From Luteimicrobium sp049844995 (GTDB taxonomy: Bacteria > Actinomycetota > Actinomycetes > Actinomycetales > Cellulomonadaceae), in NCBI RefSeq assembly GCF_049844995.1, contig NZ_JBNCMC010000001.1, positions 1-64,000 on the forward strand: a stretch of DNA of 64,000 nt. Direction: 5' to 3'. A model generated the notes under the pieces. That model worked only from the letters and a program-made list of their open reading frames with translations. It ran no database searches and was not told where the DNA came from. Made by a program: the position numbers and the translations under genes. Positions 1-8,870 of this stretch are shown here, in pieces; the stretch's first letter is position 1, and each line of letters opens with the position of its first letter.

Positions 1-79
1 CGCACTTCCATCCTGCCGCCAGGACCTACCCCTTCCTCACGCCCGGCCCCGTGTCACCAACGTCATGAACCACAACAGC

Positions 80-85
80 TAGGGT
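80..85 (+). promoter_or_regulatory. Leaderless -10 box of the ABC ATPase gene
   Basis: TAGGGT is followed by exactly six bases and then the GTG start at 92, so transcription would begin at or next to the start codon. No Shine-Dalgarno sequence precedes the start. The same geometry recurs before many genes in this window. Confidence 0.6.
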
Positions 86-91
86 CGCGCC

Positions 92-904
92 GTGCGGTTC
101 CTCGCGGTGACCCAGCGGTACGACGACGTGGACGTGCTCGCGCACGTCGACGTCGAGCTCGCGGGGCACGTCGTCGTCCGCGGTCCGAACGGGTCGGGGA
201 AGTCCACGCTGCTGCGGATCGCGGCGGGCGCGCTCGAGCCGACGGCCGGGCGGGTCGTGGGGCGTCCCCGACACGTGGGCTACGTCCCCGAGCGCTTCTC
301 GCCGCCGCCCGGGATGCGCGCGGACGCCTACCTGCACCGCACGGGCCGCCTCCTCGGGCTCGACGCCGACGCCGCCGCCCGACGCGCGGGGGTGCTGCTC
401 GAGCGGTTCGCCGTCCGGCCGCGGCGGGACGCGCGGCTCGGCGACCTGAGCAAGGGCAACCGACTCAAGGTCGGGCTCGCGCACGCCTTCCTGGCGCCCG
501 TCGACCTCGTGGTGCTCGACGAGCCGCGGGACGGGCTCGACGACGACGCCGCGGCGGTCCTCGACGAGCTCGTGGGCGAGGCGGTCGCCCGGGGCGCGAC
601 GGTGCTCCGCGCCGCTCACGACGACGTCGCCACCGGCGCGACGGTCCTGTGGGTCGGCGGCGGCCGGGTGGTCGTCGAGCCCGCCCACGGTGACGCCGGG
701 GCCGCCGACGGTGACCTTCCGTTCGCCGACGGCGAGGTCGCGGCGCTCGTGCGCGAGCCGGGCGGCACGACGCGGACGCTCGTCCTCGCGGCGGGCGAGC
801 GCGACGCCGCGCTGCTCGACGTGCTGCGCCGGGGCGGCTCCGTGCTCGCCGTCCGCCCGACAGCCGCCCGGGCCCCGCACCCGGCGGACGAGGACGCCCG
901 GTGA
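92..904 (+). CDS. ABC transporter ATP-binding protein
   Basis: This is the cytoplasmic ATPase subunit of an ABC transporter, 270 residues. Visible motifs are Walker A GPNGSGKST near residue 32, a degenerate signature LSKGN (instead of LSGGQ) near residue 127, and Walker B LVVLDEP near residue 143. The region after the nucleotide-binding core is poorly conserved and rich in Ala and Asp. The GTG start is chosen because a TAGGGT -10 box sits six bases upstream. The stop overlaps the next start by four bases (GTGA), so the two genes are translationally coupled and the next protein is the likely membrane partner. The substrate cannot be read from the sequence; an ABC-2-type exporter is the likeliest class. 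Confidence 0.85.
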   Translation: MRFLAVTQRYDDVDVLAHVDVELAGHVVVRGPNGSGKSTLLRIAAGALEPTAGRVVGRPRHVGYVPERFSPPPGMRADAYLHRTGRLLGLDADAAARRAGVLLERFAVRPRRDARLGDLSKGNRLKVGLAHAFLAPVDLVVLDEPRDGLDDDAAAVLDELVGEAVARGATVLRAAHDDVATGATVLWVGGGRVVVEPAHGDAGAADGDLPFADGEVAALVREPGGTTRTLVLAAGERDAALLDVLRRGGSVLAVRPTAARAPHPADEDAR

Positions 905-1572
905 GCGCCGTCGTCGGCTACACCGTCGCGCGCTGCGGCCGTGGCCAGGTCTGGGTGGCGCCGTGGCTGACGTTCGTCGTGGCGGCGGCCCTGCTCGACG
1001 CGCCGTCGGGCCGGGCGAGCGACGCCCTGGCCCTCAGCACGGTGGTGCTCGTCTTCACCTCGGCGTGGCTGACCGTCGCGACGGCCGGGTCCCAGCCGCC
1101 CGAGCAGGCGGGGGTGCTCGCGGCCGCGGTCGGCGGCGCCCGGCGCGAGCGGCTCGGCACCCAGCTCGCCTCCGCGGTCGGGGGTGCCGTCGTCGTGCCG
1201 GTGTCGTTCCTCGTGGCCTGGGTGGAGTCGCGCGACCCGGCGCACCCGGCGTCGCTCGCCCACGGCCTGACGGCGACGCTCGTCGTGACGGCGCTGCTCG
1301 CGCACGTCGTGGCGCTGGTGTGCGGGACGGTCGTCGGTGCCGCGTTCGCGCGGCCGCTCGTCACGAGCCGCACCGTCACGCTGCTTCTCGTCCTGCTCGC
1401 CGGGGTGCTCCTCGTCATCGTGCCGGGCGCCCCCGTCTCGGTGGCCGTCGACCGGACGGCGCACCCGACGCCGGCCGGTGCGGCCGTGGTCGCGGCGACG
1501 GCCGCGGCGGTCGTCGTCGTGGGCGCCGGGATCGCCTGGTGGGCGGCGGGCCGGGCCGCACGCCGCGGCTGA
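901..1572 (+). CDS. Membrane protein, likely permease partner of the upstream ABC ATPase
   Basis: A 223-residue hydrophobic protein with about six predicted membrane segments (for example around residues 17-35, 45-60, 90-107, 119-145, 157-180 and 196-217). I see no conserved motif that names a family. It starts with GTG inside the stop codon of the ATP-binding protein gene (four-base GTGA overlap), which supports a two-gene ABC export system. It could equally be an accessory membrane protein rather than the channel itself. The gene is followed by the promoter and operator region of the AbiE-like pair. Confidence 0.7.
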   Translation: MSAVVGYTVARCGRGQVWVAPWLTFVVAAALLDAPSGRASDALALSTVVLVFTSAWLTVATAGSQPPEQAGVLAAAVGGARRERLGTQLASAVGGAVVVPVSFLVAWVESRDPAHPASLAHGLTATLVVTALLAHVVALVCGTVVGAAFARPLVTSRTVTLLLVLLAGVLLVIVPGAPVSVAVDRTAHPTPAGAAVVAATAAAVVVVGAGIAWWAAGRAARRG

Positions 1573-1623
1573 GCTGCACCAGCCTGTCGGGCGATCAGGA
1601 TCCGAAGCAGCGCGGTACGTCCT

Positions 1624-1663
1624 CCGTGTTCGGGAAACCCTCAGGCTCCGCGGACAGCGGAAC
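1624..1663 (+). repeat. Direct repeat 1 upstream of abiE (candidate operator)
   Basis: A 40-base unit that begins CCGTGTTCG and ends CGGAAC. It holds an imperfect dyad GCTCCGC-N5-GCGGAAC. It matches the unit at 1689-1728 at about three quarters of positions. The repeat starts are 65 bases apart and both lie just upstream of the antitoxin start. Confidence 0.6.
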
Positions 1664-1688
1664 TGGCGGGTTGGACGAAATGCACCTA

Positions 1689-1728
1689 CCGTGTTCGTGA
1701 AACGTGCTGGTTCCGCTGCCGACGGAAC
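1689..1728 (+). repeat. Direct repeat 2 upstream of abiE (candidate operator)
   Basis: Second copy of the 40-base unit. Here the dyad is a perfect GTTCCG-N7-CGGAAC. AbiEi-family antitoxins are known to bind paired inverted repeats in their own promoter, and this layout fits that model. The unit lies 32 bases before the chosen start of the antitoxin gene. Confidence 0.6.
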
Positions 1729-1760
1729 AACGCCGACAGTCGAACGGAGGCGCAGAAGTC

Positions 1761-2843
1761 ATGGCAACCGACGAGATGCCGACGACGGCCGACGTAGGGC
1801 GCCGAGTCGTCGACCTCCTGCGTGAGCGCCTTCCGGAGACCTGGAAGCTCAGGGACACGACTGCACCGGACCGGAATTCGCCACGATTCGATCTCTCGAT
1901 CCGCCTCGAGGGCCCCGACGGACGAGCGGTCCGCCTCCTGGCAGATGTCAAGCAAGTGGTCGAGCGCCGCGACGTCGCACACCTGGCTGGCCAGCTCCGC
2001 TCCAGGGCCGCGGGCTCCGAAGACACACCCGTCGTGGCGGCGCGCTACATGTCGGCGTCCGTGCGAGAAGCCCTGGCACAGGCTGGACTCTCCTACGTGG
2101 ACGCTACCGGGAACATGCGCATCACCGTCGACTCCCCCGCCCTCTTCATCTCCGATCGGGGCCAGGAGCGCGACCCGTGGCGCAAGGGGCGCCCGAGGGG
2201 CACCCTCAGCGGAGAGCCCGCCGCCCGCGTCGCCCGAGCCCTGCTGGACTACGACCGTCGTTGGTCGGTCCGTGAGCTCACCGCCACCTCGGGCGCGTCC
2301 ACGGGCGCGGCATACCGGGTCCTGGAGTACATGCAACGCGAGGCGCTCGTCGTCAAGGGGGACAGGCGCTACCGCGTCACCGACTGGGAGCAGCTGCTGC
2401 GTGCGTGGAGCAGGGACGCGTCCTTCCAGAAGACGACCCGGGTGACGACGTACATCGAACCGCGCGGACTGGACGCCTTCTTGACGAAGGTCGCCCAAGG
2501 GTCGCCCTTTCCCGTGGCGGTGACAGGCTCCGTCGCCGCCACGGAGTGGGCGACGTACGCACCTGCCAAGGCCGCCTACGTCTACGTGTCCTCGATCCAC
2601 GAGGCCTCCGAGCGGTGGGGTCTGCGGCCCAACGCGGCTGCGCCCAACGTGATCCTTCTGGAGCCCCGGACGATCGGCGACGTCCCGTTCCGGAACACCA
2701 CGCCGGCCGAGGGCGGCTATCCCGTCGCCGCCCCTGCCCAGGTGGCGGCCGACCTGCTGAACGGCCCAGGGCGCGAACCCGCCGAAGGCCAACATCTGAT
2801 CGACTGGATGAGGGCAAACGAGGAGCGCTGGCGTCATGCCTGA
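1761..2843 (+). CDS. abiEi: AbiEi-like antitoxin / transcriptional repressor of a type IV toxin-antitoxin pair
   Basis: A 360-residue protein. A winged-helix-like segment lies around residues 150-200 (ARALLDYDRRWSVRELTAT followed by AAYRVLEYMQREALV), and an AbiEi-type C-terminal domain follows. In this family the protein counteracts the partner nucleotidyltransferase and represses its own promoter. An upstream in-frame ATG at 1704 exists, but the start at 1761 has a CGGAGG ribosome-binding site and leaves the two upstream repeats untranslated. The gene overlaps the partner by eight bases. An N-terminal part of about 150 residues makes it longer than the shortest AbiEi proteins. The family call rests on architecture and pairing. 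Confidence 0.72.
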   Translation: MATDEMPTTADVGRRVVDLLRERLPETWKLRDTTAPDRNSPRFDLSIRLEGPDGRAVRLLADVKQVVERRDVAHLAGQLRSRAAGSEDTPVVAARYMSASVREALAQAGLSYVDATGNMRITVDSPALFISDRGQERDPWRKGRPRGTLSGEPAARVARALLDYDRRWSVRELTATSGASTGAAYRVLEYMQREALVVKGDRRYRVTDWEQLLRAWSRDASFQKTTRVTTYIEPRGLDAFLTKVAQGSPFPVAVTGSVAATEWATYAPAKAAYVYVSSIHEASERWGLRPNAAAPNVILLEPRTIGDVPFRNTTPAEGGYPVAAPAQVAADLLNGPGREPAEGQHLIDWMRANEERWRHA

Positions 2844-3651
2844 CGAGCTCACCCTGGCCCGGCTGGGCCTGCTCGACGCGCTGGAAGCGCTGCAGCTCCA
2901 CCTCGACGCGCTGGTCATCATCGGCGCGCAGGCCGTCTACCTTCACACGGGGACGACCGAGATCGCCCTCGCTGAGTTCACCACCGACGGCGACATCGCC
3001 GTCGATCCTGACCTGCTGAGCTCTGACCCACACGTCGAAGAGGCGATGAGCGCGGCAGGCTTTGCGCCCGATCCGCGTCCGAGTGCGGTCGGCTCGTGGA
3101 TCTCTCCACGCGGTGTACCGGTCGACTTGATGGTGCCCGACGCCGTCGCGGGAGCGGGGCGTCGCAGCGTCCGCGTGCCACCGCATGACTCGAAGGCGAT
3201 GCGGAGGGCGCGAGGAATCGAGGCTGCATTGATCGACCACTCCACGATGGCGATACGGGCTCTCGACCCTGCTGCCGACCCTCGGGAGTTCGAGGTCTCC
3301 GTTGCCGGACCCGCTGCGCTCCTGGTAGCCAAGCTCCACAAGATCCGCGACCGGATCGAGGCGCCGGCGAGGCAGGACAACAAGGACGCTCACGACGTCT
3401 ACCGTTTGCTGCGCGCGGTCGAGACCCAGGACTTCGTCGATGCGCTCCACCGGCTTCTGGCAGAGAACGTCAGCGCCACCGTGACCCGTGAGGCCCTCGT
3501 CCAGCTCGACCAGCTCTTCGCGCACGGGGCACGTGCGCGGGGCGCCCTGATGGCAGGCGCTGCTGAAGAACTGGTGGGCGACCCGGTTCTGGTATCCGAG
3601 AGTGTCGCGCTGCTCGCACAAGACCTGCTCGAGGCCATGGGGTCCTCATAG
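2836..3651 (+). CDS. abiEii: AbiEii-like nucleotidyltransferase toxin
   Basis: A 271-residue protein of the nucleotidyltransferase-fold AbiEii/AbiGii class. Features that fit are the early IIGAQAVYLH segment near residue 35, acidic residues in TTDGDIAVDPDLL near residue 55 in place of the usual GS...D(L/I)D motif, and a VAKLHKIRDR segment near residue 160 with basic and acidic residues typical of the family. Type IV toxins of this family transfer nucleotides to RNA targets such as tRNA. The ATG lies inside the end of the antitoxin gene (eight-base overlap), so the pair is one operon. The GC-rich envelope gene that follows is on the other strand. Confidence 0.7.
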   Translation: MPDELTLARLGLLDALEALQLHLDALVIIGAQAVYLHTGTTEIALAEFTTDGDIAVDPDLLSSDPHVEEAMSAAGFAPDPRPSAVGSWISPRGVPVDLMVPDAVAGAGRRSVRVPPHDSKAMRRARGIEAALIDHSTMAIRALDPAADPREFEVSVAGPAALLVAKLHKIRDRIEAPARQDNKDAHDVYRLLRAVETQDFVDALHRLLAENVSATVTREALVQLDQLFAHGARARGALMAGAAEELVGDPVLVSESVALLAQDLLEAMGSS

Positions 3652-3701
3652 GCGCCCGCTGCTCCGGCGCGCGGCCGAGGACTCCCCAGCAGTCGCCCAC
3701 G

Positions 3702-4802
3702 TCATCCGACGGCGGCGCGGCCTCCGGGGCGTGCCGCGACCAGCTGCCGGACGCCGTCGGCGAACGCGACGCCCGGCGCCCAGCCGGTCTCGCGGCGCAG
3801 GCGCTCCGACGACGCCGTCACGTGCCGGACGTCGCCCAGCCGGTACTCGCCGGTCACGACGGGCGACGGGCCGCCCGTGGCGGCCGCGAGCTCGGACGCC
3901 AGCTCCCCCACGGTGTGCACCTCGCCGCTGCCCACGTTGAAGGCGCGGGCCGACCCGGGCGCCTGGTCCCCGGTCCAGCCGACGGCGACAAGGTTGGCGG
4001 ACGCGACGTCGTCGACGTGGACGAAGTCGCGGCGCTGGCCGCCGTCCTCGAAGACGCGTGGCGCCCGGCTCCGCGCGAGCGCGTCGAGGAACAGCGCCGC
4101 GACGCCCGCGTACGGGGTGCCGGCGGGCAGGCCCGGCCCGTACACGTTGTGGTACCGCAGCAGCGCCACAGTCCCGCCCGTCACGCGCGCCCACGACGAC
4201 GCGAGGTGCTCCTGGTGCAGCTTGGTCGCCGCGTAGACGTTGCGGGGGTCGAGCGCCGCGTCCTCGGTCACGAGGACGGGGACGAGCGGACGCCCGTCCG
4301 GCCCGAGCGGGTCGAACACGCCGCGCTCGAGGTCCTCGGTGCGGCGCGGCGGCGGCTGGCACGGGGGTCCCGACGGGTCGGCGGCGGTCACGTACCGGCC
4401 CTCCCCGTAGACGACCATCGAGGACGCCACCACCAGCCGCGCGACCCCCTGGCGGGCCATCGCGGCCAGCACGCACGCCGTCCCGGTGCCGTTGCTGGCC
4501 GCGTAGTCCGGCGCGTCGTCGAACGACACCCCGAGCCCGACCTTCGCGGCGAGGTGCACGACGGCGTCGGCGTCCCCCACGGCGGCGTCCGCGACGCCCG
4601 GGTCGCGCACGTCGGCGACGACGAGCTCGACGCGCGGGTGGTCGGCGAGCGCCGCGAACGCCTCGGACGCCCGGCCCGCGGCGTGCACGTCGGGCCGCAG
4701 CGAGTCGACGACGCGGACGGACCACCCGTCCTCGAGCGCCGCACGGACGGTGGGCGTGCCGACGAACCCGGCGCCGCCGGTCACGACGAGCAGCCCGCTC
4801 AT
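3702..4802 (-). CDS. NAD-dependent epimerase/dehydratase (SDR family)
   Basis: A 366-residue extended short-chain dehydrogenase. The N-terminus carries the Rossmann motif GGAGFVG at about residues 8-14, followed by AAKVGLG near residue 80, and the active-site pair YAATKLHQEH (Tyr-x3-Lys) lies near residue 195. Such enzymes epimerise or dehydrate nucleotide-sugars, typically UDP- or GDP-hexoses, in the cytoplasm. The ATG start is set by a four-base ATGA overlap with the stop of the MTA phosphorylase gene, making it the last gene of a three-gene coupled operon with a GT87 enzyme. A nucleotide-sugar role beside a glycosyltransferase is therefore likely; the exact substrate is unknown. Confidence 0.85.
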   Translation of the reverse strand: MSGLLVVTGGAGFVGTPTVRAALEDGWSVRVVDSLRPDVHAAGRASEAFAALADHPRVELVVADVRDPGVADAAVGDADAVVHLAAKVGLGVSFDDAPDYAASNGTGTACVLAAMARQGVARLVVASSMVVYGEGRYVTAADPSGPPCQPPPRRTEDLERGVFDPLGPDGRPLVPVLVTEDAALDPRNVYAATKLHQEHLASSWARVTGGTVALLRYHNVYGPGLPAGTPYAGVAALFLDALARSRAPRVFEDGGQRRDFVHVDDVASANLVAVGWTGDQAPGSARAFNVGSGEVHTVGELASELAAATGGPSPVVTGEYRLGDVRHVTASSERLRRETGWAPGVAFADGVRQLVAARPGGRAAVG

Positions 4803-5653
4803 GCGGCACCGCCCGCCGGCTCGAGCGCGAGCACCCGCCGGCTCGCCTCGCGCGGGACGAGCTCGCGTGCCTCGTACCCGTCCGGGACGGCGGCGACGAC
4901 CGCGGCGAGCAGGGCGAGCAGTCTCGGCTGCGCGGCCGCCATGCGCTCGAGGACGAGGGCCGCGTCCGCCGCGTCGGCGTCGCCGGGAAGCACGCCGGCG
5001 TCGGTGTCGGTGACGAACGACAGGTTGACGAGCCCGAGCCCGAGCTCGGCGGCGAGCACCGTCTCGGGGTACTGGGTCATGTTGACGATGTCGGCTCCCG
5101 CGGCGCGGTACCAGAGCGACTCCGCCCGCGTGGAGAACCGCGGCCCCTGCACGACGACGGTCGTCGCGGTCTCCCGGACCTCCTCGCCGGCGGCGCGCAG
5201 GGCCGCGAGGGCGGCGGACCGCAGCACCGGGCAGAACGGGTCGGCGGCGGCGAGGTGCTGGACGCCAAGCGTCGCCTCGCCGTCGAAGTAGGTGTCCGCA
5301 CGGCCCGACGTCCGGTCGATCAGCTGGTCGGGAACCACGAACGAGCCGGGCACGAGGGCCGGGTCGAGCGAGCCGACCGCCGTCGAGGAGACCACGGCCC
5401 GGACCCCGAGCGAGGCGAGCGCCCACAGGTTCGCCCGCGCGTTCACCCGGTGCGGCGGGAGGGTGTGGCCCGCGCCGTGCCGCGCGAGGAACGCGACGGT
5501 CCGCCCGCCGAACGTCCCGACGCTCAGAGGACCCGACGTCGGGCCGTACGGCGTCGGGACGTCGAGCTCGGTGGCGCTCCCGGCGTCGAACAGCCGGTAC
5601 AGGCCGGAGCCCCCGACGACGGCGACGGTGGGCTTGGGGTCGGGGGCGGTCAT
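4799..5653 (-). CDS. mtnP: S-methyl-5'-thioadenosine phosphorylase
   Basis: A 284-residue purine nucleoside phosphorylase-family enzyme. It carries the nucleoside/phosphate motif VVGGSGLY near residue 12, the family block RHGAGH with PPHRVNARAN near residues 58-73, and the substrate loop NMTQYPE near residue 196. MTAP enzymes split methylthioadenosine with phosphate into adenine and 5-methylthioribose-1-phosphate for methionine salvage. Both ends overlap neighbours by four bases (ATGA): upstream with the GT87 gene and downstream with the epimerase, so all three are co-translated. I see no other methionine salvage genes nearby. A related methylthioinosine activity cannot be excluded. Confidence 0.88.
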   Translation of the reverse strand: MTAPDPKPTVAVVGGSGLYRLFDAGSATELDVPTPYGPTSGPLSVGTFGGRTVAFLARHGAGHTLPPHRVNARANLWALASLGVRAVVSSTAVGSLDPALVPGSFVVPDQLIDRTSGRADTYFDGEATLGVQHLAAADPFCPVLRSAALAALRAAGEEVRETATTVVVQGPRFSTRAESLWYRAAGADIVNMTQYPETVLAAELGLGLVNLSFVTDTDAGVLPGDADAADAALVLERMAAAQPRLLALLAAVVAAVPDGYEARELVPREASRRVLALEPAGGAA

Positions 5654-7068
5654 GCGGTCCTCCAGGTGAGAAGCGGGACGGTGCGAGAGGTGGGTGCGAG
5701 CCGGCGGGCGGCCGTCACGCCGAGCACGACGACGAGCGCCACGCCCATCGCGGGTCTCACGACCGCCATGCGCGGGTAGAGCTCGCCGGCGGCGAGCGCG
5801 GCGGGCACGACGAGCCACTCCCACCGGTGGCTCAGGGCCACGAGCGGGACGAGCAGGAGCGCGTACCAGGCGTTCGACGGGCTGACCAGCAGCAGCGTCC
5901 CACCGACGAGCGCGACCTGCGCGTGCCAGGGCGCGTCGGGGTCGGCGCGCCACCAGCAGACGACGGCGAGCGCCCCGAGCAGCCCGACCGCGACGACGGT
6001 GGCCGCGGTCCCCGGGAGGAACCCGAGCAGCGCGAACCGGTTCCCGCTGCCGTAGCCCTCCTCGTCGAGATAGCCGGGCAGGAACCCGAGGACCCCCGTG
6101 CCCGCCCCCGCGACGTACGGCACGTAGACGAGCGCGAACGTCGCGACCGCGACCGCGGCCGTACGCCAGCCGTCCCGGCGCAGCAGCGGCGGCCCCGCGA
6201 TCGCGGGGACGAGCTTGGTCGCGACGGCCAGGCCGAGCAGCGCGCCGGTCGTGACGGCGCGTCGCACCCCCGCCGGCCGGGTCGACGCGAGCGTCGCCGC
6301 GAGGACGAGCGCCGCGCCGAGCACGTCGACGTGCGAGTTCGTCACCGCCTCCGACGCCACGAACGGGCACCACCCCCACACCGCGGCCCAGCGCGCGCCG
6401 AGCCCGCGCCGCCGCAGCGCGACGAGCAGCCCGCCCGTCACGCCGAGGCTCACGGCGAGCCCGCCCACCTGCAGCGGCCAGTACGCCGCCGACGACGGCA
6501 CGGGCGCCCGCACGGCGGCGAACCACGCCTCCGCGACGGGCGGATAGATGGTGGGGACGTGCGACCGGTTGATCGCGGTGCACAGCGGCTGCCCGGACGG
6601 GACGGTCGTCGTCGGGTCGATCCGCTCCTCGGGGCAGATCGCGACGCCGTCGGCAGTGGTGCCCGCCGGCGCCGGGAAGAGCCAGTCGGTGCGCAGCGCG
6701 GCGAGGGCGTCGTCGGTGGGGACGTACGCGTACGGCGAGATCCCCGCGTCCTGGACGATCCCGTCCCACGCGTAGCGCGCCGAGTCGGTGCTGAGGTTCG
6801 GCGGGCCGGCGAGCGCGGCCAGGCCGACGGCGAGCGAGCCCGCGACGACGAACGGCACGACCGCGCGCTCCGGGACGCGGCGCAGCGCGAGCAGCGCGAC
6901 CACGAGGACGGCCCAGCCCGCCCCGACGGCGACCAGCGCGTGCGGCCGGTCGGCGTGCACGAAGCCGTGGACGCGCGTGCCGACCACCGTGACGACGGTC
7001 AGCAGCGCGACGGCGACCGCCGCGAGGACGGCGGCGAGCGTCGTCGAGCGGGGGGACGAGGTGCGCAC
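5650..7068 (-). CDS. GT87-like polytopic mannosyltransferase
   Basis: A 472-residue integral membrane protein with roughly ten or more hydrophobic segments. Between the second and third come the extracytoplasmic acidic and aromatic motifs DSARYAWDG and ISPYAYVPTDD typical of polyprenyl-phosphate-sugar-dependent GT-C enzymes (GT87/DUF2029). The phrase NAWYALLLVPL near the C-terminus is also family-like. Such enzymes use polyprenyl-phosphate mannose to build envelope glycans or lipoglycans. The GTG start at 7068 is chosen because it precedes the first membrane segment; longer in-frame versions run into non-coding-like sequence. It is the first gene of the operon with mtnP and the epimerase. Confidence 0.78.
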   Translation of the reverse strand: MRTSSPRSTTLAAVLAAVAVALLTVVTVVGTRVHGFVHADRPHALVAVGAGWAVLVVALLALRRVPERAVVPFVVAGSLAVGLAALAGPPNLSTDSARYAWDGIVQDAGISPYAYVPTDDALAALRTDWLFPAPAGTTADGVAICPEERIDPTTTVPSGQPLCTAINRSHVPTIYPPVAEAWFAAVRAPVPSSAAYWPLQVGGLAVSLGVTGGLLVALRRRGLGARWAAVWGWCPFVASEAVTNSHVDVLGAALVLAATLASTRPAGVRRAVTTGALLGLAVATKLVPAIAGPPLLRRDGWRTAAVAVATFALVYVPYVAGAGTGVLGFLPGYLDEEGYGSGNRFALLGFLPGTAATVVAVGLLGALAVVCWWRADPDAPWHAQVALVGGTLLLVSPSNAWYALLLVPLVALSHRWEWLVVPAALAAGELYPRMAVVRPAMGVALVVVLGVTAARRLAPTSRTVPLLTWRTA

Positions 7069-7179
7069 ACCACGATCGTGCCGCGCGGCCCGGGGCGAAC
7101 CGGCCGGAACCGGCCCCTCGTTCGTGGACCGTAAGATCTGGCGGGCCTCGCGGCCCACGGCCCGCCGCACGATGAGGGC

Positions 7180-8343
7180 ATGAGGTTCGAGCGGCTCCGC
7201 ACGACCGCCGGCGCGCACGGCCGCGCCGCGTCCGCGCGGGCCCAGACGGCCCTCGCCCACCCCGCGAGGTCCGCCCGCACGACGGTCGTCGTCGGGCGCC
7301 TGCTCGGCGCCGCGTTCCTCGTGTGCTTCGCGACCGGGCTGTACAGCCACTTCCTGCAGGACCCGCAGCCGTGGATGTGGTTCCCCACCTGGCCGTCGAA
7401 CCTCTACCAGCTCACGCAGGGCGTGCACGTGGCCACGGGGATCGCGAGCATCCCGCTGCTCCTCGCCAAGCTGTGGACGGTGTACCCCCGGCTGCTGCAG
7501 TGGCCGCCCGTGCGCGGCGCGCTGCACGCCGTCGAGCGGCTCCTCGTCGGGCTGCTCGTCGCGGCGGCGCTCGTCGAGGTCGCCACCGGGCTGCTCAACA
7601 CCTACCAGTGGTACCCGTTCCGGTTCCCGTTCCGCGGCACGCACCTCGCGCTCGCGTGGGTCGTCGTCGGGGCGCTCGCGATCCACGTCGCCGCGCAGCT
7701 CCCCACGATCGTCCGCCACTGGCGGCGCGAGCGCGCCGTCGCGGGGGGCGCCGTCTCACGCCGCGGCTTCCTCGTGGTCGTCGGGTCGAGCGTGGCCGCC
7801 GTGGTGCTGCTCACGGCGGGGCAGTCGTTCGGCGTCCTGCGGCGCGCCAACCTCTTCGCGCCGCGCGTGCAGGGCCTGGGCCCGCAGGGGCTGCCGGTGA
7901 ACAAGACGGCCGCGGCCGCGCGCGTGCACGACGCCGCCACCGACCCGGCGTGGACGCTCACCGTCGCGCACGGCGGCCGCTCCGTCGCCCTCACCCGGTC
8001 CGAGCTCGCCGCGCTCCCGCAGACCGAGGTCGAGCTGCCGATCGCCTGCGTCGAGGGCTGGACGACGTTCGCACGCTGGCGGGGCGTGCGCGTGGCCGAC
8101 CTGCTGGCGCTCGTCGACGCCCCGCCCGGCGCCGCGGCGCGCGTCACCAGCCTCGAGCCGACCGGGCCCTACCGCACCAGCGACCTCGACGCGGCGTTCG
8201 CGCACCACCCGCGGACCCTCGTCGCGCTCGACCTCGCCGGCGAGCCGCTCGACCTCGACCACGGCTACCCGGCTCGCCTCATCGCGCCAGCGCGGCCCGG
8301 CGTCCTGCAGACCAAGTGGCTCACCCGGATCGAGACGACGTGA
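7180..8343 (+). CDS. Cytochrome b/molybdopterin-dependent oxidoreductase fusion
   Basis: A 387-residue fusion. Residues 35-180 form a four-helix membrane domain with conserved His residues (His57, His83, His116, His170) like a cytochrome b561-type module. An SRRGFL segment (193-198) precedes a fifth hydrophobic helix, and residues 245-385 resemble the sulfite oxidase/YedY molybdopterin domain. Cys290 in PIACVEGW is the expected molybdenum ligand. The substrate domain would face outside the membrane. The gene overlaps the next by four bases (GTGA). A TAAGAT -10-like box lies at 7132-7137. The substrate is unknown; the family includes sulfoxide-handling enzymes. Confidence 0.85.
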   Translation: MRFERLRTTAGAHGRAASARAQTALAHPARSARTTVVVGRLLGAAFLVCFATGLYSHFLQDPQPWMWFPTWPSNLYQLTQGVHVATGIASIPLLLAKLWTVYPRLLQWPPVRGALHAVERLLVGLLVAAALVEVATGLLNTYQWYPFRFPFRGTHLALAWVVVGALAIHVAAQLPTIVRHWRRERAVAGGAVSRRGFLVVVGSSVAAVVLLTAGQSFGVLRRANLFAPRVQGLGPQGLPVNKTAAAARVHDAATDPAWTLTVAHGGRSVALTRSELAALPQTEVELPIACVEGWTTFARWRGVRVADLLALVDAPPGAAARVTSLEPTGPYRTSDLDAAFAHHPRTLVALDLAGEPLDLDHGYPARLIAPARPGVLQTKWLTRIETT

Positions 8344-8870
8344 CCGAGACCCCGCCCGCCCCGACGCCCGGCCGTGCCGTGCGGGTCGCACGCGTGCTGC
8401 TCTGCGCGGCCGGTGCCGCGTGCCTCGCCGTCGGCGCCTGGAAGCTCACGGCGCTGCACGCGTACCAGCTCCGCTCGCTCGCCGCCTGGCTCGTGGCCGC
8501 GGTCGTCATGCACGACGGCGTCCTCGTCCCGCTCGTCACCGTCGCCCTGGTCGCGGGTGGCGTCGCGCTCCGGCGGCTGGCCACCCGCGGCATCGCCGGG
8601 CACCGGTGGCGGGCGCCGCGTGGCTCGGGCGTGCTCGTGGCCGGGTGCCTGGCGGTGGGCGGTGTGCTCACGCTCCTCGCGCTGCCCGAGCTCTACGCAC
8701 AGTCGCTCGGGCCCGCCAACCCGACCGTCGTGCCGGGCGACTACGGGCGCCGGCTCGCCCTGACCTGGCTGGTCCTCGGGCTCGTGGCCGCGGCCGGCAC
8801 CCTCGCGCTCATGGCGCGCGGGCGGGCTCGACGGCGCCGTCGGTCCGCCGGCGGCCGCGCACGACCATGA
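8340..8870 (+). CDS. Small polytopic membrane protein
   Basis: A 176-residue protein with about four hydrophobic segments (residues 15-35, 47-68, 92-115, 140-162) and a strongly basic C-terminus. I do not recognise the family. The GTG start overlaps the stop of the molybdopterin oxidoreductase gene by four bases, so the two are coupled and this may be an accessory subunit of that redox protein. Its last 62 bases overlap the end of the convergent permease gene, so there is no room for a terminator between them. Confidence 0.65.
   Translation: MTETPPAPTPGRAVRVARVLLCAAGAACLAVGAWKLTALHAYQLRSLAAWLVAAVVMHDGVLVPLVTVALVAGGVALRRLATRGIAGHRWRAPRGSGVLVAGCLAVGGVLTLLALPELYAQSLGPANPTVVPGDYGRRLALTWLVLGLVAAAGTLALMARGRARRRRRSAGGRARP

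Noticed and set aside
26..880. Long minus-strand open frame opposite the ABC ATPase gene
   Set aside because: It is the antisense shadow of a clear ABC ATPase. Its protein is Arg/Pro/Gly-rich with no domain, as expected in GC-rich DNA.
1671..1699. TTGGAC as -35 of an abiE promoter
   Set aside because: No acceptable -10 box lies 16-18 bases downstream; the promoter probably lies elsewhere within or around the repeats.
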